Part shown: piece by piece, positions 58,522-64,000 of the stretch
How the letters are laid out: the number at the start of each line of letters is the position of its first letter
Numbering within the stretch: position 1 is the stretch's first letter
Origin: Holothuria scabra
Taxonomy: Eukaryota > Echinodermata > Holothuroidea > Aspidochirotida > Holothuriidae
Assembly: GCA_037179385.1 (NCBI GenBank)
Contig: CM074179.1
Coordinates: 68,095,806 to 68,159,805, forward strand
DNA length: 64,000 nt
Direction: 5' to 3'
The notes under the pieces: generated by a model
What the model saw: only the letters and a program-made list of their open reading frames with translations
Databases searched by the model: none
What the model was told of the DNA's origin: nothing
Made by a program: the position numbers and the translations under genes

Positions 58522-59296
58522 ATGAGTGCTTCAGAGCCTAGTACTTCAGGTAGTGTAAGTACCGGGGTTACTACTGCAGCTAAGCCCAGAGATTATTGTC
58601 TGTTTATTGCGGACTCTAGAGCAAACAATTTCGATAGGTATTTCGTACCCTTGGAGTACTCGTCATTCAAAAATTAACTACATTATCCGTCGAGGTGCTA
58701 CAGTGGGGGAGCTTTTACAGCCTACCTCACTTAAATTGCACACCTACGACCACCGAGACTGGGTTATTGTTCAGGTTGCTGCTGGGATTAACAATCTCAC
58801 CAAATTTGTTTATGATTCTACCCGGCAAAACAGGGTACTCACTTGTAACAACTTGTGTGCTATTGATTTGATCAGTGTTTTAGAGGACTTTCGATCTCGT
58901 ATTGTAGCAGTTCGACCAAGGACAATTGTTAGCTTTTGCACCATACCAACTGCTAGTTTCCAAAAGTTTCAGCAAACTAAGAAACTACTTACATCCATTT
59001 TATCAGTCGAAGACTCAAACACTGCTCAAACCAATTTAGATCTGGTGCTAGACGAAGCCAATAGTCGTATAGCGGCCTTGAACAGGGGCACATCTTACAC
59101 TGTGTCACTCCACACATTCATTCGTAGGTCGTCTATTGAGAAGTCGACCACTAGTACTAAACGTAGGCGTGTGGTCATTAGGTCTAACTTTCATTCATTA
59201 TATGACGGATTGCATGCCACCTCAGATTTGAAGAAAAAGTGGTTTATTGCTGTGTTGTCGTCCTTTCAGAGGGACATTAGGAAAATTCAGCAATAG
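58522..59296 (+). pseudogene. SGNH/GDSL-hydrolase-like ORF upstream of gag
   Basis: It starts at ATG 58522 and runs 258 codons, broken by one extra base in an A-run near 58670. The blocks of SGNH hydrolases appear in order: block I CLFIADSRANNF with candidate nucleophile Ser32; block II as RRGATVGELL; block III as AAGINNLT (normally GxND); and block V as LYDGLHATSDLKKKWF with the Asp/His pair. The length suits a single SGNH domain. Such enzymes are esterases or lipases; an esterase of this fold is known in ORF1 of CR1-type non-LTR retrotransposons. It ends 154 bp before the gag ATG and has no gag or pol motif. The role is unknown; membrane or lipid interaction of particles is one speculation. 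The identification is by motif reading only. Confidence 0.65.
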
Positions 59297-59450
59297 CAGC
59301 ATTTTCTAGCCTACAGATAATATTCACAGTATTTTACAGTACTTCGTATATATGTATAACACATTAATCCCTACTTAATTATTCTAAGCAGTCCAATCGT
59401 ATTTTTTTTTTTTACCAATCTGTAGGCCAACCTGTTATATTTGTATCATT

Positions 59451-60337
59451 ATGGATAAGGCTGAAGGTGCAGGTAAAAAAGATGCTTCAGTATCTGCTGT
59501 AGCCGTTAAGCTTCCACCTTTTTGGCCCCAAGACCCAGAGGTCTGGTTTGCTCAGGTAGAGGCCCAGTTTCATACCAAGGGCATAACACAAGAGCAAACT
59601 AAGTACAATTATGTGGTAGCTGCCCTTAGTCCAGAGTATGCTTTGGAAGTTAGAGATTTAATTATTAACCCCCCAGCTAGGAATCAGTACCAGGCAAAGA
59701 GGAACTGATTCAGAGAACTTCTGAGTCGGAGCAAAAACGACTTCACCAATTGCTCCGAGCAGAAGAGTTAGGCGATAGGAAACCGACTCAATTATTACGA
59801 CCTATGCGACAGCTTTTAGGGGATCGAGCCTTAGGCGATAGTACTTTGAAGCAGCTGTTCCTTCAGAGGCTACCTACCAATACACAATTAGTTTTAGCCT
59901 CCATGAGTGACACAGCCAGCGTGGAACAGTTAGCTGTCACAGCTGATAAAATCCTAGAGGTAAATCAGGATCCTACTGCTGAACCAGCAGCAGCAACAGT
60001 GGCTGCAGTGTCGCAATCGCCTACTTTAGCCAAATGTACTGAACTAGAAGCTCAGGTAGCAGCCCTAACCAAACAGGTCGAGGCTTTGACTAGGCAATTA
60101 CAGGGAGACAACTCTCTACCTCAACCCCAACGAGCGCGTACTTCTTCTAGGCCTAATTCACCTAACTGTAGGGGTCGTGGGCGTGGCCGTAGATCTAGTT
60201 CACCCCACGCTGGAGAGCATTGCTTTTATCATTGGAGGTGGGGGCACCAAGCACGCTTATGTGTCCCACCATGTACCTTTAACCAATCAAACCCCCAATC
60301 AAACCCCCCTCAGTCAAACGCCAACGCCAGCAAGTAA
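59451..60337 (+). pseudogene. Gag (capsid and CHCC motif), frameshifted
   Basis: From ATG 59451 a capsid-like domain opens with [21 protein letters not shown], the usual start of Gypsy/CsRn1 Gag. A frame change near 59695 breaks it; the second part continues in another frame with LLRAEELGDRKPTQLLR and SMSDTASVEQLAVTADKI. A coiled-coil-like stretch (LEAQVAALTKQVEALTRQL) and a basic RGRGRGRRSSS region precede C-FYH-...-C-VPP-C, a CX2HX9CX3C motif expected to bind RNA. It ends at TAA 60335-60337, overlapping the pol frame, which lies at -1. Confidence 0.85.
60289..60307 (+). promoter_or_regulatory. Candidate -1 ribosomal frameshift sites (gag-pol)
   Basis: The heptamer A-AAC-CCC occurs twice (60289-60295 and 60301-60307), both times in the correct gag register for a -1 slip. 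After the second, the -1 frame is open through to the protease. Gag ends 30 bp downstream. This fits the X-XXY-YYZ rule, though A-AAC-CCC is not among the strongest slippery sites. No pseudoknot was worked out. Confidence 0.5.
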
Positions 60338-60348
60338 AGACGACTACC

Positions 60349-60894
60349 TTGTCTGGCCATAGTACTACTAGGAGTCGTCATTTTTATGTTCGTGATAGAA
60401 TTACTGGCACCAAATATTTAATTGATACTGGTGCTGACATTAGTGTATTGCCTGCGTCTAAGTTTGGTAAACGTGGGTCACCTACCTTTTCTTTGCAGGC
60501 TGCAAACAAAACACTTATCCAAACATACGGACAGAAGTCATTTACTGTCGACTTAGGCTTAAGGCGGACTTTTAATTGGATCTTCACTATAGCTGATGTA
60601 CCATGTGCCATTTTGGGTGCAGATTTCCTTGGGCATTACAATTTAGTAGTTGATGTAGGTCGATGCAGATTAATCGACATCACTACCTCCCTTCAAATTT
60701 CAGGGGCACCATCTAAACGGCCATCTCCATCACCAACCTACTCCCTAGTATCAGAAGACACGCGGTACCATAGGCTTTTAAACCAGTTCCCTCAGTTATC
60801 ACGACCCAATTATCGGGACACTGGTGGTAAACATTCGGTGACTCACCATATCGTCACCAAGGGCCCCCATGTACTGCTAGGCCAAGGAGATTAG
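60349..60894 (+). pseudogene. Pol: aspartic protease region
   Basis: In the -1 frame relative to Gag. It has LIDTGADISVLP (catalytic DTG) about 25 residues in and AILGADFL about 60 residues later, the ILG motif of retropepsins. It cleaves Gag and Pol. The linker before RT is broken by a frameshift near 60872; the frame then stops at 60894 while the RT continues in another frame. There is no ATG; translation is expected from the gag frameshift. Confidence 0.85.
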
Positions 60895-61871
60895 CGCCAG
60901 ATAAATTGATAATTGCAGAACAGGAGTTCGAGCACATGCTCCAGCTCGGCATTATTAGACCAGCACAAGGAAATTGGGCCTCACCTTTGCATATGGTCCC
61001 TAAGAAGACTGGTCATTGGCGCCCATGTGGCGATTATAGGGCTTTCAATAGATTAACAGTACGGGATACGTACCCTATACCCCATATACACGATTTTACT
61101 GCAAATTTAAGCGGTACTTCGATTTTTAGTAAAATCGATTTGGTTAGGGCCTATCACCAGATACCGGTGGAACCTGACGACATTCCCAAAACCGCCATTA
61201 CCACGCCGTTTGGTAGTTTTGAATTTTTACGTATGCCGTTTGGCCTCAGATCGGCCGCTCAAACGTTTCAAAGGTTCACAGACGAAGTTTTGAGAGGCCT
61301 ATCGTTCGCCTACGCCTATATCGACGATTTATTAGTGGCTAGCAACTCCCCCGAGGAACATATGTCCCATCTTAGGCACCTTTTTGAAAGATTGGACAAG
61401 TATGGTATTGTAATCAACCCTGCGAAATGTACGTTTGGCGTTCCTTCGTTAGATTTCCTTGGTCACAGGGTAGATAGTTCCGGCGTAAGACAACTTCCGC
61501 ATAAGGTACAGGCTATCCAAAATTTTGCGGAACCAAAGTCCCTAACCCAGCTACGTAGATTTTTAGGCCTAGTTAATTTTTACAGGCGTTTCATACCCAT
61601 GTGCGCCTCTATTGCACAGCCATTAACAGATTTGCTTGCAGGAAAAAGCAAGGATAAGTCCATTACGTTGCAAGGAAATGCACTTACCGCTTTCGAAGAA
61701 ATTAAGTCTGCTTTGGCAAGTGCCACACTTTTAGTACATCACAATTCAACGGATGAGTTATGTTTGACTGTTGATGCTTCCAATGTTGCTGTACGCGGTG
61801 TTCTACAGCAAAATGTAAATAGTGTGTGGAAGCCAATTTTTTTTCACGTAGGCTCTCCCCTACTCAAATGA
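60895..61871 (+). pseudogene. Pol: reverse transcriptase and start of RNase H
   Basis: RT motifs run in order: [46 protein letters not shown] (first catalytic Asp), [13 protein letters not shown], then YIDDLL at about 61317 (catalytic DD), INPAKCTFG and [19 protein letters not shown] begins the RNase H domain. The frame is lost in a run of eight T at 61839-61846 and RNase H continues in another frame. The catalytic residues themselves are intact. It starts inside the polyprotein with no own ATG. Confidence 0.92.
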
Positions 61872-63307
61872 GGTACAGTACATTTGGGAGAGAGCTGTTA
61901 GCAATCTATTTGTCGATTAAGTATTTTAAGCATATGCTTGAGGGTCGCGCATTTTATATACTTGCCGACCACAAGCCACTAACATATGCCTTAAAAGCTA
62001 AGCCTGATAGGCATTCGCCTAGAGATATCAGGCAGCTTGATTACATCGCCCAATTTACCACAGATATCCGTTATATTAAGGGCACAGAAAACACTGTTGC
62101 GGATTCACTGTGTCGTAGCACGTGTTCTTTAACTAATCTAGCCAGTACTCTAGCTATTCCCCCTAATTCAACCCTTAATTTAGAAGCCATTGCGTCTGAG
62201 CAAGGAAAAGATGGTGAGCTTACTCAGCTACTAGGATCATCTTCCTTGAAGCTCCAGGATATACCACTACTTGGGACAGGTAAGACTATTAAGTGCGATA
62301 TGTCTACCCCCGCACCTAGGCCGTATGTTCCTTCTAAGTTCAGACGCACTGTTTTTCACTCACGCCATGATTTATCTCACCCAGGTATTGCTGCTACTAG
62401 AAAGCTTATTTCTAGCAGATATGTTTGGCAGGGTATGAATAAGGACATTAATGCCTGGTCAAGATCTTGCTTGCAATGTCAAAAGTCCAAAATTCATCGG
62501 CATACTCAAAGTCCTTTAGGTTCTTTTGAGTCACCAGGACGTAGATTCAGCCATATTCATATGGACATTGTTGGTCCTTTACCGCCTTCCAACAATTACA
62601 GTTACCTGTTAACCATAGTAGATAGGTTTACACGCTGGCCTGAGGCCATTCCAATTTCTGACATTACGGCTGAAACCGTCGCCAAAGCATTCGTTAGTCG
62701 TTGGGTCTCGATGTTTGGCGTACCCTCTGTAATTACCACCGATCGAGGTGCGCAGTTTGAATCTGCACTTTTCCGCAACCTCAATAACTTGCTAGGATGT
62801 AAAAGGTTCAGGACCACCTCATATCACCCCATGGCTAATGGATTAGTAGAGCGGTTTCATCGCCAGCTTAAGAGCTCAATCAAAGCTCACCTTCAACCTA
62901 CTGCTTGGAGTGAAGCATTACCTTTAATTCTGTTAGGCATTCGTTCTGCTTTTAAAGCAGACATAAAATGTAGTTCAGCTGAAATGGTGTTTGGTACGAC
63001 CTTAGTGTTGCCTGGTGAATTTATACACCCGTCAGATCAGTCAGCCATTCCAGACGATACTTATGTTGATAGACTGAAATCTCATATGGCGAAACTACTC
63101 CCTGCTCAGACTAGGCCTACATCTCGGTCAAGCCACATTCCGAAAGACCTCACTACTTGTACGCATGTCTGGTTACGTAGTGATGGTGTCAAAAAACCCT
63201 TACAGGCACCATATTCAGGGCCTTATCGAGTCCTTGACAGAAAGGACAAGCATTTTACTATTAGCATCGATGGACGTCGTTCCACAGTAAGTATTGAGAG
63301 GCTTTAG
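61847..63307 (+). pseudogene. Pol: RNase H and integrase
   Basis: The RNase H remainder has [18 protein letters not shown] and [11 protein letters not shown]. Integrase follows: an HHCC zinc-finger-like region (HDLSHPG... to CLQCQKSK), then the DDE core with MDIVGPLPP (Asp), [10 protein letters not shown] (Asp) and [12 protein letters not shown] (Glu), and a C-terminal region ending [13 protein letters not shown]. It inserts the DNA copy. The frame ends at TAG 63305-63307, which is probably a nonsense mutation because similar sequence continues past it. Confidence 0.92.
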
Positions 63308-63557
63308 GTTGCTTATACCGAGGATTTCAGTAACACTGCTGATTCTGGCAAGGCACTGCCTTCACGAGCACCTCCCACCACCTGACCCAGCTGTTTCTAC
63401 ACCTCCACTAGTGCCACACCCTACATCTGACCATAAGTCAATTTTGAAAAAGTCAGATGATAAGACCACTAGTACCCGGTCTGGTAGGAAAGTACACTGG
63501 CCGAAAAAGGTACCTACAGGTTGGCCAGTTTTAGTAAATTTTAGCTTTTATCGATGA
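63308..63557 (+). pseudogene. Pol C-terminal tail
   Basis: After the TAG the pol frame stays coding-like for about 25 codons. A proline-rich stretch then shifts frame near 63380 and ends with STRSGRKVHWPKKV, the basic tail common at the end of Gypsy Pol proteins. It carries no enzymatic motif. Confidence 0.6.
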
Positions 63558-63579
63558 CTTTTTAATTCACAAGTCATCT

Positions 63580-63597
63580 GGGGGGGGGGGGGACTAA
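63580..63597 (+). promoter_or_regulatory. Polypurine tract
   Basis: A run of 13 G followed by ACTAA directly precedes the 3' LTR. It is the expected primer for plus-strand synthesis, although the pure G-run is unusual and may be a replication or assembly artefact. Confidence 0.7.
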
Positions 63598-64000
63598 TGT
63601 AGCACTTGCACTTCAAATAATTGCATTTGAGTGCAAAATAATACATATTCATAGGTTGTCCCAGTGCAACTTGTTATTTGCATAAGCTACGTGTGCAGTG
63701 GACCAGACTGACCAATCACGCGTACGACTCTCGTGGTGAGCAGGTATGTAACGGTCAGGAGGTCATCACTAGCATCAAGTCAGCGACGCAGGAAAGACGT
63801 GGACACCAACTCCGCCAAAGTTCCGAATTGACCGTCCTCGACTTTGACAATAGAGTACTTACTGCACTTGGAATTACCTACCAAAATCTCGGAGATATCT
63901 ACAAGAAATTATTCGTCTCACCAACACATCAGTCCTGTGTAGTCGGGCAGCAGCTGGCAGCTCGACAATTTTTGCTTGGGACTGAGGTGTTGAGTGCGGC
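63598..64000 (+). repeat. 3' LTR, truncated by the window end
   Basis: It begins TGTAGCACTTGCACTTCAAAT. It holds the full U3, including ATTTGCAT (63676) and a CCAAT box (63711), and reaches GGACTGAGGTGTTGAGTGCGGC at the last base, matching 5' LTR bases 58051-58072. By comparison with the 5' LTR another ~115-120 bp should follow outside the window, for a total of roughly 520 bp. Confidence 0.85.

Larger units (their letters stand above)
58000..64000 (+). mobile_element. Ty3/Gypsy LTR retrotransposon, CsRn1-like, running off the window
   Basis: Order: shortened 5' LTR, tRNA-Trp-type primer-binding site, SGNH-like ORF, Gag with a CHCC motif, protease, RT, RNase H, integrase, G-rich polypurine tract and 3' LTR (cut by the window end). 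RT before RNase H before integrase makes it Ty3/Gypsy. A tRNA-Trp primer site and a Gag CX2HX9CX3C motif are traits of the CsRn1 group. Every ORF but the integrase part is broken by single-base indels, so it is dead as read; some breaks sit in homopolymers and could be sequencing errors. It is inserted in a Penelope-like element. Confidence 0.9.

Noticed and set aside
58000..64000. Endogenous retrovirus with an envelope gene
   Set aside because: No envelope-like ORF follows integrase; only the short Pol tail and the polypurine tract lie before the 3' LTR.

Overview
This is a 64-kb window of eukaryotic, AT-rich, gene-poor DNA dominated by transposable elements and simple repeats. Nothing in it looks prokaryotic: there are no operons, candidate exons have GT/AG signals, (TA)n and (CA)n microsatellites are long, and the mobile elements belong to families of marine invertebrate genomes (Penelope-like elements with hammerhead ribozymes, a CsRn1-type Ty3/Gypsy element, hAT, piggyBac-type and Helentron-like elements). 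A marine invertebrate, perhaps an echinoderm or another non-vertebrate deuterostome, fits best. That placement is an inference and the species cannot be named from the window.

Layout. 1-16 kb is mostly unassigned DNA with short repeats: a hairpin with a GAAA tetraloop (1165), a degenerate ~22-bp GATATC/GAATTC tandem array (6.5-7.3 kb), a TTAA-flanked piggyBac-type MITE (5976-6221), and an inverted-repeat element (8561-10701) that contains a second one (9593-10428). 16241-18105 is a non-autonomous hAT element with terminal inverted repeats and an almost perfect 8-bp target duplication. 21.26 kb holds a 15-bp minisatellite. 25.4-35.8 kb is a direct segmental duplication (copy 1 about 25.68-29.49 kb, copy 2 about 33.45-35.76 kb). 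Copy 1 carries a Helentron-like element (26051-26910) and a 1.1-kb insertion that copy 2 lacks. Between the copies sits a 2.46-kb foldback element (29621-32080). 41-46 kb has an ACGT-rich cluster, ~300-bp tandem repeats, a second copy of the Helentron-like element in the opposite orientation (44685-45872), and decayed exon-like fragments just after it. 46-50.5 kb is unassigned.

50.5-58 kb is a nest of Penelope-like element (PLE) fragments and (TA)n arrays. Two PLE copies have their reverse-transcriptase part inverted relative to their GIY-YIG endonuclease part, as expected of twin priming. One keeps a recognisable hammerhead ribozyme (56856-56905, minus strand). Two related MITEs (55418-55937 and 56156-56677) lie inside (TA)n arrays. 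Between the PLE pieces is the only long intact ORF that does not look like a transposon gene: a 357-codon ORF (53834-54907) encoding a basic N-terminal domain, glycine-rich membrane segments and a WDT-repeat tail.

58000 to the window end is a Ty3/Gypsy LTR retrotransposon inserted into one of the PLEs. Its tRNA-Trp-type primer-binding site and CHCC Gag motif point to the CsRn1 group. It encodes Gag, protease, RT, RNase H and integrase, all broken by frameshifts. Before gag it also carries an extra ORF with SGNH/GDSL-hydrolase blocks, which is the most unusual thing in the window. Its 5' LTR lacks about 340 bp of U3 that is present in the 3' LTR.

No tRNA, rRNA or CRISPR was recognised. Identities of repeats come from reading the sequence by eye; no database search was possible.
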